Source: an uncultured Fodinibius sp.
GTDB taxonomy: Bacteria > Bacteroidota > Rhodothermia > Balneolales > Balneolaceae
Assembly (NCBI GenBank): GCA_913056235.1
Contig: CAJXMW010000001.1
Span: 620,001-684,000 of the forward strand
Direction: 5' to 3'
DNA: 64,000 bases
The translations under genes were made by a program, and so were the position numbers. The notes below the pieces were generated by a model, which ran no database searches, was not told the DNA's origin, and saw only the letters and a program-made list of their open reading frames with translations. Shown here in pieces: positions 52,864-62,366 of the stretch. Position 1 is the stretch's first letter. Each line of letters opens with the position of its first letter.

Positions 52864-55479
52864 TCAGTTTCCTGAGCTACCATCAATGGTTTGGCCAAAG
52901 AAAATAGCGTTCATGAAAAGCTTATTGGTGCCATACCAAAATGCTCGGAAGTTAGGATTATCGACCATTGAAATGACCTTACCGTCACCGATATCACTCA
53001 CTATAATAGCTGCTGTCCCTTTTAACTGCTCCAGGTTGTCGTCCGAAACGTAACCACTGGCCAGCGGCTCTTCGGTATAATAGAGTGGAGTGGCATAAGG
53101 GTTCTCAGCCTTCTCGAGAAAAAGCGTGCTGTTGCGGAAAACCGGCAGGTCATCGTCGTTAAATCCATATCCAATGGGATGCGTCAGATCCAGCTTGGTA
53201 TGAAAAATAGAGCCGCCGATATATTGCGCGCCGCGCGCCTTGTCCATATCAGCATAGGCTTTGGGATTGACCTTTTCCTTATTTTCATCCTCAGACTCCT
53301 CATCGGTCTTGTACGAGATGTTTGCCAACCCATTTCGCTCAGCCCAGTTGTTCGCATATTTCGTAGCTATTAGCGTGCCACCGTTGCGTACCCAGCGTTT
53401 AATTTTATCAATATCCTGCTTACCCAAATCATTGTAACTCCCATTAACCATCACCATAACGTTGTAGCGATCCAGATCGGCATTGTCGATGCGATCCTTC
53501 GGAAAAATGGTTGGCGTCATATGATACCGCTGATCCAGCAGGTGCCAGGCTTCGCCCACTTCATAGGAACTGCTTCCATCCCCGGCCAGGATAGCTACAT
53601 TCGGCTTTTTCAGATTCTCGAACGAACCGCTGCCCAAGTCAATACCACTGGGGGTCAGGCCGGTTCCTACTGCATAAATTGTTAGTCCATCTTCTTCAGT
53701 AGCGGTTTTTATCAACTCATGGATTTTACTGCGATCTACTTGTTGCGGTCCCACAGGCACCATGATCGTCCCATAGTCAAACTCTTTGGTACCATTGGGC
53801 GTAACACCGGTAAAGGGTTTGGAAGCAACCTTGGCACGGACATCATTTTTGAGCAGGCGATTCAGGGCGCGGGGAGCGTAGTACTCATCCCATTCAAAAA
53901 CGTAGGCATATTTACTTTTGCCGCCCATCAGCTCTCCCTGAGGAAAAGAGGCCAGACCCTCCACTTTTGTTCCCAGCAGATCCTCATCGTAGGTATTTTC
54001 GAGCTCGGCAAAGGGCATATTAAAGGCATAAGGCATAGTCCAGGTTGAGACATCATAAAACAGGCTGTCGGTAAACGTAGTGCGTCGCTCGAACAGCGCC
54101 TTCACAAAACGGTACTGCTTCTGATCGGACGGGATGACATACGATGAGTTCGCATTAAAAGTCTCACCATTGGCATCCACATCCTGCGCCAGTTTATACA
54201 TTTCGATATTGTGGCGGCGCAGCAGCTCGGCAAGGTGATACGTACGCGCCTGGTCGTGGGAGGTGCCAAAGACATAACCTTCGATGTCGGCATTTTCTCC
54301 CTCGTTTAGGGATTCCTGGAAGAAATTGCGCTGGTAGTTCAAGATCTCTTCCCGCAAATTATTGGCCCCCTCCAGCGTAGACATGGAAGTTAAAAACTGG
54401 TTTTTGATCGTAAACGGGAACTTCAGTACGCCGTGGATGCTCTCCTGCGCGTGTCCTCTCGAGCTGGCCTGTTCAAACAGAATTCCAATACCTCCATTCA
54501 CATCCGGATAGGTGGAGCCTTTACCATAATAGAAATCATCATAGCTCTCCTGCGAGTAATAAAGCCGCTTGGCCTGATCCAGCTTCTCGGCATGATAATC
54601 AGCAATAGCCTTGGTCAGGTTTTGGTTGCGATCGGGTGTAATCGGATGGGTCCGAGATTGAATACCGGGCTGAAAAAAGAAGGTCGAATTAGTGCCCATC
54701 TCGTGGTGATCAGTCAAAATATTGGGCTTCCATTTCTGGAATGTCTCGATGCGTCCCTGGCTCTCCGGATGCTGCACCAGCATCCAGTCGCGATTAAGAT
54801 CAAACCAGTAGTGATTGGTACGCCCGCTGGGCCACCGCTGATTCAGCTCCATGCTGTTGGGATCGGCAACCAGATTTTCACTCCTGTGGGTATTTGCCCA
54901 TCCCGCAAAACGGTTCAGGCCGTCGGGATTCAAGCTGGGATCCAGCAAGATCACACTATTTTCTAACTTCTTCTCAATGTCGGGGCCCTGCGCAGCGGCC
55001 AAATAGTAGGCCACCAGCATCGATGCGTTGGAACCGCTCGACTCATCCCCGTGGATGCTGTAGCCCCAGTACATGACTATAGGCATCTCCTCGGTATTCA
55101 GATTTTCCGATCGCTCGGGCTCGGTCAATGCCAAATGATTCTGGCGAATCTGTTCAATATTCTCTTGGTTTTCTGCCGAAGTCACCGTCACATAAACTAG
55201 CGGACGATCTTCATAGGTTTCACCGTATTTATGCAAGGTCATCCGATCAGAAGCCTCTGCAACTGCCCGAATATATTGGACCAGCTGATCGTGACGTACG
55301 TGCCACTCACCAGGCACCATGCCCAACACTTCCTGTGGGGTGGGGATGGAAGAATCGTAGGTCACATCCTGCGGCAGATAGTATTCCATGGAGGCTTCGG
55401 CCGCGGCGGGATTTTGAGCCCAGGCGCTGCTGGACAGAAACAGAAAACACAGACTAAAAAGGAGCGTTCGTAATCTCAT
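52864..55479 (-). CDS. M14-family zinc carboxypeptidase, secreted
   Basis: An 871-residue exported metallopeptidase. Signal peptide MRLRTLLFSLCFLFLSSSAWAQ. The M14 domain (about 45-370) shows the HxxE metal motif in YSIHGDESSGSNASM and the LLDPSLNPDGLNRFAGWANT block with the substrate-binding Arg region; DHHEMGTNSTFFFQPG contributes the second His ligand. The C-terminal half (about 500-871) is a non-peptidase region with GATase-like or flavodoxin-like strands (VAILAGDGSSSYEVGEAWHL, MVMVNGSYNDLG). Large M14 proteins like this are common in this phylum. Confidence 0.9.
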   Translation of the reverse strand: MRLRTLLFSLCFLFLSSSAWAQNPAAAEASMEYYLPQDVTYDSSIPTPQEVLGMVPGEWHVRHDQLVQYIRAVAEASDRMTLHKYGETYEDRPLVYVTVTSAENQENIEQIRQNHLALTEPERSENLNTEEMPIVMYWGYSIHGDESSGSNASMLVAYYLAAAQGPDIEKKLENSVILLDPSLNPDGLNRFAGWANTHRSENLVADPNSMELNQRWPSGRTNHYWFDLNRDWMLVQHPESQGRIETFQKWKPNILTDHHEMGTNSTFFFQPGIQSRTHPITPDRNQNLTKAIADYHAEKLDQAKRLYYSQESYDDFYYGKGSTYPDVNGGIGILFEQASSRGHAQESIHGVLKFPFTIKNQFLTSMSTLEGANNLREEILNYQRNFFQESLNEGENADIEGYVFGTSHDQARTYHLAELLRRHNIEMYKLAQDVDANGETFNANSSYVIPSDQKQYRFVKALFERRTTFTDSLFYDVSTWTMPYAFNMPFAELENTYDEDLLGTKVEGLASFPQGELMGGKSKYAYVFEWDEYYAPRALNRLLKNDVRAKVASKPFTGVTPNGTKEFDYGTIMVPVGPQQVDRSKIHELIKTATEEDGLTIYAVGTGLTPSGIDLGSGSFENLKKPNVAILAGDGSSSYEVGEAWHLLDQRYHMTPTIFPKDRIDNADLDRYNVMVMVNGSYNDLGKQDIDKIKRWVRNGGTLIATKYANNWAERNGLANISYKTDEESEDENKEKVNPKAYADMDKARGAQYIGGSIFHTKLDLTHPIGYGFNDDDLPVFRNSTLFLEKAENPYATPLYYTEEPLASGYVSDDNLEQLKGTAAIIVSDIGDGKVISMVDNPNFRAFWYGTNKLFMNAIFFGQTIDGSSGN

Positions 55480-55626
55480 AGCTAAACGTTTGATGATAAT
55501 TCAGGAGTCTAAAATAAGTTGTATCAGGCTTTTAGTGTAAAGGTTATGAATGAAAAATGTTTTAAAAAAATGATAGGCTATCTGTAGTGACTTCTAGCGA
55601 TAAGTCCCTACAAATTCTCTCAAAAT

Positions 55627-55656
55627 AAAAAAGGCACCGACCGTCTGGCCGGTGCC
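55627..55656 (-). terminator. terminator after the baeRF-family gene
   Basis: Stem GGCACCG / CGGTGCC (55633-55639 with 55650-55656), with TTTTTT on the minus side. It ends the transcript of the gene at 55716-56855. Confidence 0.85.
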
Positions 55657-55715
55657 TATAAAACATATTTCTCCGGCATTTCCATAAGTGCCGGGGAAGT
55701 TAATTTAAAATTATC

Positions 55716-56855
55716 TTATGCATACCGGAAAATTGCTGCAATTGAAGAGCCATTAGGCATATCTTCTTTATCCAGCGCGTACACATTACCACTCTGGGTA
55801 AGCGTTTTTATCGCCGCCATGTTGATAAGATCATGTTCGCCATTTTTAGGCTCTTTGCTGTGGTGCACGGTATCGCGCTCCGTGTCGAACCAGCCCCAGC
55901 TGTGTTCTCCGATAGGCACAAACAGCGATTCAATCTTGCCGTAATAGGCGGCTTCTACAATCTGAGTAAGATTATCCGATTGCTTATCGGAGCCGGATAG
56001 ATCCCCAAAGCGTTTGATATCGTTGTACATATCCTGCAGGAAGTACGACTGAATAATCTCCCAGCCTTCATCCTTGATCTCATTGTTGCTTTTGGGATCC
56101 GGATTACCCGTAACGGCCTGGTCCAAAAGACGACTGTAACTATTCACTTTTCTGTATTCAGCAATAGCTTCGTTCACCCCGGCCAGAATAAGAGGGTCAT
56201 TTCGTTTTCGGAGAACAGAAGTCACCTCATTCTCAACGGTCTTTAAGTAGTTAACAACTTCTTGGGTATCCGTATCGCGCGATCCGCCCTGCCCGTGAAA
56301 TATCGCCTGGGCATTAGCGCCTTGTCCGGCATGATGCTGAAGATTTTTTTCATTAACATCATACTTCAAAAACTCTTCCAGGCTATCAGGTGCTTCTTCG
56401 AATTCAATTTCTTCTACATCAGCGCGTGTACACTTGAGCAGCCTCATTTTCTTTTGACTGAGCGCCAAGATACAGAACGTGCCTTCCAGCGAAATCATGG
56501 GCACAAGTGGTGTAATCAGGAAATGGTCGTCCACCATCACGCGCTCTTTAAAACTGTGAGGGATTCGATAATAATCGAAACTATCCTCGCTGATAAACAG
56601 GGCCAGCCCCTTGTCGTTGTGCTGCCAAAAAAGGGGCTTATCCAGCAGGTCGCGAGGCTGGTCAAGCAGTTCTTCAATTTTTTGATCCGATACCTCGTGC
56701 TCCTTTAGCTGATCTTTAGCCTCGCTCAATAAATTTTTTAATCTGATGGGATCCTGTTGCACTTCTTCCCCTTTCACGTGCGTGGGAAGGTAAATGGAAA
56801 GGCATACATCGTGCTCTTGCTGTGCAAGGTTGAGGATATTTTCGCGTGTAATCAT
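55716..56855 (-). CDS. baeRF-family (archaeo-eukaryotic release factor-like) protein
   Basis: A 379-residue soluble protein. The blocks CLSIYLPTHVKGEEVQQDPI, IRLKNLLSEAKDQL, LFWQHNDKGLALFISEDSF and the central FCILALSQKKMRLLKCTR strand match bacterial homologues of archaeo-eukaryotic release factor domain 2/eL30-type folds (baeRF families, most like baeRF3 or baeRF7). The C-terminal half carries GEHSWGWFDTERDTVHHSKE. Members are predicted to act on ribosomes or RNA under stress, but this is computational inference. It is divergent from RtcB, an RNA ligase. Confidence 0.75.
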   Translation of the reverse strand: MITRENILNLAQQEHDVCLSIYLPTHVKGEEVQQDPIRLKNLLSEAKDQLKEHEVSDQKIEELLDQPRDLLDKPLFWQHNDKGLALFISEDSFDYYRIPHSFKERVMVDDHFLITPLVPMISLEGTFCILALSQKKMRLLKCTRADVEEIEFEEAPDSLEEFLKYDVNEKNLQHHAGQGANAQAIFHGQGGSRDTDTQEVVNYLKTVENEVTSVLRKRNDPLILAGVNEAIAEYRKVNSYSRLLDQAVTGNPDPKSNNEIKDEGWEIIQSYFLQDMYNDIKRFGDLSGSDKQSDNLTQIVEAAYYGKIESLFVPIGEHSWGWFDTERDTVHHSKEPKNGEHDLINMAAIKTLTQSGNVYALDKEDMPNGSSIAAIFRYA

Positions 56856-57018
56856 AAGGTCAATCCCTCCAAGTAATTTTACCTAAACTTCTATCGATAT
56901 TGAGCTTAAACATTCATTTTCGGTTAAAGATTTTGTTACAGTAAATGAACTCGTTTTCAGCTCTATGTATTTTATATTATAAGATAAAGAACTTAAAGAT
57001 GAAGCAGTATTTATTACT

Positions 57019-58203
57019 ATGGCCAAAAAGACTAAACAGCCAACGCCCATCTTTGGAGATCCCGACCAGGGCACCCTGGATCAATATGACAATGTCTTGC
57101 TCCGGGCCAAGCGCGGCGCCCTGATGGCGGATGCCCATCTGGGCTATGTAATGCCGATTGGCGGTGTCATGGCCTACCGCAACCACGTCTCACCGGTAGG
57201 CGTGGGATTCGACATTGGCTGTGGAAATATGGCCGTAAAGCTGGATCGCAAAGCTCACAGCTTTGACGTTTCAGCAGCGCTCAATGTTATCCAACACCGC
57301 ATTAATTTTGGGGTCGGCGGACAAAATCCTGATGGCCCACAGGACCACGAATTGTTCGAAGCTCCCGAGTGGGACGCCATCCCAAATCATGTGCGCGGCG
57401 ACCTCAAACAGAAGGCTCGGGAACAGCTTGGTACCGTGGGCTCGGGCAATCACTATGTTGATATTTTTCAGGATGAAGACAGTTATATCTGGATTGGAGT
57501 ACACTTTGGCAGTCGCGGATTTGGCTATAAAACCGCCCAGGGATTTATGAACCTGTCGCAGGATAAAGAGTGGAACGACAATTTTGAGCAAAAAGAAGTC
57601 CTGCTTGATCTCGATACGCCATTGGGCCAAGACTACTTTGCTGCCATGAACCTGGCCGGTCGATATGCGTACGCCGGGCGCGAATGGGTCTGCTATACAC
57701 TGGCAGATGCTTTTGAATCAGTGGTCATCGAAGAAGTCCATAACAACCACAATTTCGCATGGAAAGAAGAACACGACGGCGAAGAGCTGGTAGTCGTCCG
57801 CAAAGGTGCAACGCCGGCTTTCCCCGGCCAACGGGGATTCGTAGGCGGAAGCATGGGCGATATTTCTGTAATTTTAGAAGGGGTCGATTCCAAAGCCAGC
57901 CGGCAGGCACTTTACTCAACAATTCACGGGGCAGGGCGATTGATGTCACGCACACAGGCCAAAGGCAACTATCATGGTCGCGATCTGTCGCAATCAGCCA
58001 TCAAACCGGACATGATCTACAATCGGCTACAAAAGATGGGGGTCGAACTGAGGGGCGGCGGACTCGATGAGGCCCCACAAGTCTATCGTCAACTCGAAAA
58101 TGTACTTCAAAACCATAAAGATACCGTGCGCATTGTGCATCGGCTGCATCCGCTGGGCGTGGTGATGGACGGACCAGAATATTTTAACCCGGCCAAAGGG
58201 TAA
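57019..58203 (+). CDS. RtcB-family RNA ligase
   Basis: A 394-residue RtcB-type protein that would join RNA 2',3'-cyclic phosphate or 3'-phosphate to 5'-OH ends with GTP and Mn. Metal and guanylate site blocks: VGVGFDIGCGNMAVKL (Asp and Cys ligands), GSGNHYVDIF, WIGVHFGSRGFGYK, KGATPAFPGQRGFVGGSMGD, and STIHGAGRLMSRTQAKG with the guanylated-His region. Slightly shorter than E. coli RtcB. No rtcA or rtcR is adjacent; the divergent neighbour is a baeRF-family gene, giving an RNA/ribosome repair theme. Confidence 0.9.
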   Translation: MAKKTKQPTPIFGDPDQGTLDQYDNVLLRAKRGALMADAHLGYVMPIGGVMAYRNHVSPVGVGFDIGCGNMAVKLDRKAHSFDVSAALNVIQHRINFGVGGQNPDGPQDHELFEAPEWDAIPNHVRGDLKQKAREQLGTVGSGNHYVDIFQDEDSYIWIGVHFGSRGFGYKTAQGFMNLSQDKEWNDNFEQKEVLLDLDTPLGQDYFAAMNLAGRYAYAGREWVCYTLADAFESVVIEEVHNNHNFAWKEEHDGEELVVVRKGATPAFPGQRGFVGGSMGDISVILEGVDSKASRQALYSTIHGAGRLMSRTQAKGNYHGRDLSQSAIKPDMIYNRLQKMGVELRGGGLDEAPQVYRQLENVLQNHKDTVRIVHRLHPLGVVMDGPEYFNPAKG

Positions 58204-58321
58204 GTTACTTACTGGAGATATTTATCTCATAATCCTCTGACAGATACCCTCCTTTTAATTTCAGCTCCAATTTTCTTAATGTTGGTTCAACGTCGGGAAT
58301 ATCCAACATAGAAATGGACTT

Positions 58322-59608
58322 ATGGCTGAAGAACAAACTATTGATCAGCAGCAAAGTACATGGGAGGGAATCAAACAAAGCCTGGGACCGGGCCTGCTGA
58401 TGGCTGCTGCCGCTATCGGGGTGTCGCACCTGGTGCAATCTACCCGCGCCGGGGCTACCTACGGATGGGCGCTCGTCTGGGCCGTTATACTGGCCAACTT
58501 TTTTAAGTACCCTTTTCTGGAATACGGACCGCGATACGCCATTGCCACCGGCGAAAGCATGATCGAAGGCTACAATCGGCTCGGCAAATGGGCGATCGGC
58601 ATTTTTGTGGTCTTCACCCTCGGCACCATGTTTGCCGTACAGGCCGCCGTGACTATTGTAAGTGCAAGCTTGGCCGCCGAGATGACCGGCATCGCGCTAA
58701 GCCCTGTCGTCTGGAGCGGAATTTTGCTGGCCATCTGCATCTTACTTTTGCTATCAGGACAATATTCTGCACTGGATGGCGCTATTAAACTGATTATGGT
58801 TGTGTTAGCAATTTCAACGGTCGTTGCCGTTGGAGGAGCCCTGCTTCAGGGAAGTACCCAACAGGCAAGCGTAAATTACTTCCCGAGCATCTGGAACGTG
58901 GCCGGGGTCTCTTTTCTTATTGCTCTGATGGGCTGGATGCCGATCCCCATTGATGCCGCCGCATGGCATTCCCTCTGGACATTGGAGCGCGCAAAGCAAA
59001 CCCAGTATAGACCCAAGCTCAAGGAGTCGCTGCTGGACTTTAATATCGGCTATATCGGGGCTGCCGTGCTGTCGCTTGGGTTTCTGGCGCTCGGCGCGCT
59101 GGTGATGTATGGCAGCGGCGAAGAGTACGCCAGCAGTGGTGCCGTGTTTGCCAGTCAGCTTATCAGCCTTTACACCGAAAGCCTCGGCAACTGGGCCTAC
59201 ACCGTGATTATCATCGCGGCCTTCACCACTATGTTTAGTACCACGCTCACCGTCACAGATGCCTATCCGCGGGTAAGCCGTCGCATGCTCGAAGTATTGA
59301 TGCCTGAGACGTTTAATGAAGCCGACAACATTCGACTCTATCGTTTTCTGCTGGTCATCATATCACTGCTTTCACTGGGTGTGCTGTATTTCCTGGGGGA
59401 CTCGTTTACACTGATGGTAGATCTGGCCACTACGCTCTCCTTTTTGACCGCGCCGGTGCTAGCTTACCTCAACTATCGGCTGGTTACAGCCCAACACATG
59501 CCGGATGACTGCAAACCCAAACCATGGCTCAAATGGCTGAGCTGGAGCGGAATTATCTTTCTGACTGCTTTTGCCCTGGTTTATGTATATTGGCAGATAC
59601 AGTTTTGA
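58322..59608 (+). CDS. divergent Nramp-family metal-ion transporter
   Basis: A 428-residue membrane protein with about 11 hydrophobic helices and the Nramp/APC fold. TM1 begins GPGLLMAAAAIGVSHLVQST: where canonical Nramps have DPGN, this has GVSH, so the Asp and Asn ligands are missing. TM6 reads LMGWMPIPIDAAAWHSLW instead of MPHN. Other blocks (FFKYPFLEYGPRYAIATGES, AAFTTMFSTTLTVTDAYPRV) follow the family. Its ion is therefore uncertain. An inverted repeat ATGTTGG/CCAACAT (58279-58309) lies just upstream and may be a regulator site. Confidence 0.8.
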   Translation: MAEEQTIDQQQSTWEGIKQSLGPGLLMAAAAIGVSHLVQSTRAGATYGWALVWAVILANFFKYPFLEYGPRYAIATGESMIEGYNRLGKWAIGIFVVFTLGTMFAVQAAVTIVSASLAAEMTGIALSPVVWSGILLAICILLLLSGQYSALDGAIKLIMVVLAISTVVAVGGALLQGSTQQASVNYFPSIWNVAGVSFLIALMGWMPIPIDAAAWHSLWTLERAKQTQYRPKLKESLLDFNIGYIGAAVLSLGFLALGALVMYGSGEEYASSGAVFASQLISLYTESLGNWAYTVIIIAAFTTMFSTTLTVTDAYPRVSRRMLEVLMPETFNEADNIRLYRFLLVIISLLSLGVLYFLGDSFTLMVDLATTLSFLTAPVLAYLNYRLVTAQHMPDDCKPKPWLKWLSWSGIIFLTAFALVYVYWQIQF

Positions 59609-59674
59609 TTATGTTGAATGGAGTCCATTTACCTTGGCGGGGTCCATCTTACATCACTCATAAGCGTTCAACTC

Positions 59675-60220
59675 ATGACCACCTATATCGCTTTACTCAG
59701 AGGCATAAACGTCGGCGGACACCGTCCAATAAAGATGCAAGATCTTCGCCAAATGTTTTCTGAGCTGGGATTTCAAAACGTAGCTACCTATATCCAGAGT
59801 GGAAACGTTATTTTTGATGCCAACGATGAAGCTAATCTCGCATTTCTAAGCACCAAAATAAAAGTACAGATAGAAGAATCCTTCGGCTATGATGTGCCGG
59901 TCATCTTACGCACGCCGTCTGATCTGGAAGACTCACTGGCTTTCTTTCCCTTTGATGACAAAGAAGGATGGAAAGGCTACATCAGCTTCTTGGCTAACAA
60001 GCCGATGGACGAGCAGGCAAAAGAGCTGGAATCCCTATCCAGCGATATTGAAAAATTCGTAGTTCGCGGAACCGAACTTTTTGGTTTTATCAATAAACAG
60101 ACCGATGAAAAGCTACAGTTCTCTAACTCATTCGTAGAGAATAAACTAGGCGTACCGGCTACGACCCGAAACCTTCGGACGATCAATAAGATTTTGTCAA
60201 TGGCTACCTCATCTGACTAA
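59675..60220 (+). CDS. DUF1697 protein
   Basis: A 181-residue protein starting MTTYIALLRGINVGGHRPIK at 59675; the upstream in-frame extension to 59618 lacks family conservation. Family blocks are MQDLRQMFSELGFQNVATYI, QSGNVIFDAN and VRGTELFGFINKQTDEKLQF, ending VPATTRNLRTINKIL. DUF1697 has no established function. Its downstream neighbours on the same strand are a small DUF4177-like protein and PaiB. Confidence 0.88.
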   Translation: MTTYIALLRGINVGGHRPIKMQDLRQMFSELGFQNVATYIQSGNVIFDANDEANLAFLSTKIKVQIEESFGYDVPVILRTPSDLEDSLAFFPFDDKEGWKGYISFLANKPMDEQAKELESLSSDIEKFVVRGTELFGFINKQTDEKLQFSNSFVENKLGVPATTRNLRTINKILSMATSSD

Positions 60221-60294
60221 AAAAGAGGGTTTCTATCTTGTTTAATGCTATTGTTTTTCCAACATTTAAGAAACAAATAAACAAAGAGGTAGTT

Positions 60295-60540
60295 ATGGAA
60301 AAACAATTAATGCACCCGAATCCCAACACTTCAGACCAAGATCTATCTCCTATCGTCCCTGTAGTTTATGAAGACCAAGAGTACCACCTGGAATATAAAT
60401 ATATCCGCCAGAACTTGGACGAGGAAGAAGCTCTCGGCGAAAAGCGGCTCAACGAGTTGGCAGATGAAGGGTGGGAACTCGTCTCCGTATTTAACAAAGA
60501 CGCGTTTGCCCACTACTACTTTAAACGGCTGGTGAGTTAA
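60295..60540 (+). CDS. small DUF4177-like protein
   Basis: An 81-residue protein starting at ATG 60295 after the GAGG ribosome-binding site (60286-60289), rather than at TTG 60238. The C-terminal half (KYIRQNLDEEEALGEKRLNE, LADEGWELVSVFNKDAFAHY) resembles DUF4177, whose core phrase is LN-xx-GxEGWELVSV. It ends 11 nt before paiB and may be translated with it. Function unknown. Confidence 0.65.
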   Translation: MEKQLMHPNPNTSDQDLSPIVPVVYEDQEYHLEYKYIRQNLDEEEALGEKRLNELADEGWELVSVFNKDAFAHYYFKRLVS

Positions 60541-60551
60541 ACCGCGGTTTA

Positions 60552-61172
60552 ATGTACACACCCAAGCATTATAAACAGGAAGACTGGGATGAAATCAAAA
60601 ATTTTGTCCAAACGTATCCTTTTGCCACACTAGTCAGCATTGATGAAAAATATCCGGTAGCAACTCACATCCCCATTGAGCTGGAACAAAATTTTGAGGG
60701 CGAAACTGTTCTATGGGGACATATCGCCCGGAATAATCGGCAGTGGGAGAGTTTTGATAAGCATCCGGATGTGCTTGCCATATTTCAATCTCATAACAGC
60801 TATATTTCATCGTCGTGGTACGAGGAACCAGAAGTGCCCACCTGGAATTACCGGGCTGTGCATATCTATGGCAAGCTCAAAGAACTTTCCGAGGAGGCCC
60901 TGCGGGAATCGCTGCGTCGCCTGATTGACAAATACGAGCAAAACTCAGAATGCCCGGTTTCGATGGATACCTTGCCCGAGGAAATTGTTGAGCCACAGTT
61001 GAAGGGGGTTTACGGTTTCGAAATATCCATCGAAAAAGTAGAGGCGGCTGACAAGCTGAGTCAAAAACGAAATGAGCAGGATCACTACAATATCATCAAA
61101 AAACTATTGGAGAGAGGAGATCCGCAAAGCCGGGGCATAGCCGAAGCGATGAAAAAAGATAGTGAGAAGTAA
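60552..61172 (+). CDS. FMN-binding PaiB-type protein
   Basis: A 206-residue member of the FMN-binding negative regulator (PaiB) family, a split-barrel flavin-binding fold. Blocks: MYTPKHYKQEDWDEIKNFVQ, YPFATLVSIDEKYPVATHIP, LWGHIARNNRQWESFDKHPD, the SYISSSWYEEPEVPTWNYRA core, and GVYGFEISIEKVEAADKLSQ at the C-terminus. In Bacillus PaiB represses protease and sporulation genes; in other groups a regulatory role is unproven. Confidence 0.9.
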   Translation: MYTPKHYKQEDWDEIKNFVQTYPFATLVSIDEKYPVATHIPIELEQNFEGETVLWGHIARNNRQWESFDKHPDVLAIFQSHNSYISSSWYEEPEVPTWNYRAVHIYGKLKELSEEALRESLRRLIDKYEQNSECPVSMDTLPEEIVEPQLKGVYGFEISIEKVEAADKLSQKRNEQDHYNIIKKLLERGDPQSRGIAEAMKKDSEK

Positions 61173-61339
61173 TTAGCCTAAATAGCTGTACCCACCTTCG
61201 CTCCTGTGCTATTCTCCAATCCTTACTGGAACGTGCATACCGTGATGAAGGAAGCCTGTGATAAGTGGTTGCCCAAATTCTATTTCTTGACGCCTCCCAG
61301 ATTCCTATATTTTACTGAATTGAATGACTCAAACAGAAG

Positions 61340-62050
61340 GTGGCGCAAGTGGATAACATTAACGTAATTGCCTTTGACGCTGATGACACGCTCTGGGTTA
61401 ATGAACCGATCTATCGTAAAACGGAAGAGCAATGTAAGCAGATTTTAGAACCGTATTTGTCCCCACCCGAGCTTTCGGAGAAGCTCTACGAGACGGAGAT
61501 GAAAAACCTCAAGCTATTTGGCTACGGCATCAAGAGTTTTACGCTGTCGCTCATTGAAACAGCTATCGAGCTTTCCGATAACCAGGTCAGCGCCGGCGAA
61601 ATCCAAAAGATTATTGACCTCGGCAAGGAGATGAGGCAGCATCCCGTGGAGCTACTGCCGGGCGTCGAGGAAACGCTCAGAGAGCTGGAAGACGAGTACA
61701 AACTTATGGTGCTAACGAAGGGCGATCTGCTCGACCAGGAAAGCAAAATAGCGCGATCGGGCCTAGATCCCCATTTTGACTACATCGAAATTGTCAGTGA
61801 TAAATCGACGGATACCTATTCTCGTCTCCTGTCGCACTACAGCATCGAGCCTTCCAATTTTCTGATGGTCGGCAATTCGCTGAAGTCGGATGTACTGCCT
61901 GTTTGCAAAATCGGTGGACACGCCATCCACATTCCCTATCACATTACCTGGGATCATGAGGAGGTGGATCCGGACGAAGCTCAAAAAGATGGCTACCACG
62001 AGCTGGATGATATCTCCCAGCTCCCGGACTTCCTAAACCGCAGCGAGTAA
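61340..62050 (+). CDS. HAD-superfamily hydrolase
   Basis: A 236-residue phosphatase-type HAD protein. Motif I is FDADDTLWVN with nucleophile Asp and general-acid Asp; motif II is MVLTKGD; motif IV is MVGNSLKSDVLP. The cap region has helical insertions (ILEPYLSPPELSEKLYETEM), as in class I caps. The start is GTG 61340, with AGAAGG overlapping it from upstream (61335-61340); GTG 61349 is an alternative. Substrate unknown; a small-molecule phosphate is likely. Confidence 0.85.
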   Translation: MAQVDNINVIAFDADDTLWVNEPIYRKTEEQCKQILEPYLSPPELSEKLYETEMKNLKLFGYGIKSFTLSLIETAIELSDNQVSAGEIQKIIDLGKEMRQHPVELLPGVEETLRELEDEYKLMVLTKGDLLDQESKIARSGLDPHFDYIEIVSDKSTDTYSRLLSHYSIEPSNFLMVGNSLKSDVLPVCKIGGHAIHIPYHITWDHEEVDPDEAQKDGYHELDDISQLPDFLNRSE

Positions 62051-62157
62051 CAAATACTGATTTAGCGAGGAGGTTTGAAAAGGTAATCCATGGTAGGGTT
62101 TGTCACAATCCTGTCGTTTTGAACGATCTATTAGAAATACCGTTTCACGGAGAATAA

Positions 62158-62262
62158 TCACAACAATTTGGCCTTCATCTCGGGCACTTTCGCTGTATAG
62201 GGATGATCCTCGGAAAGGGTAAAATCAATTTGTTTGGGATAGTCAACACTGGCGAATTGCAT
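62158..62262 (-). pseudogene. truncated N-terminal fragment of a DUF72 paralogue
   Basis: A 34-codon frame MQFASVDYPKQIDFTLSEDH... whose first 24 residues align with the first 24 of the intact DUF72 protein next door (MKFGSVNNPGDIDFSLPDDH). It then stops. No DUF72 body follows on the left, so it is a remnant of a duplication or deletion. It lies about 105 bp downstream of the intact gene on the same strand. Confidence 0.65.
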
Positions 62263-62366
62263 AACGAATCCTGTTAAAGAATGGATGGATGCTATACAAT
62301 CAATAGAATAAAACCGGAGGTCTGATAATCTCAATCAGTTAAAATTTGTGGCCTCTTGCAGAAGCA

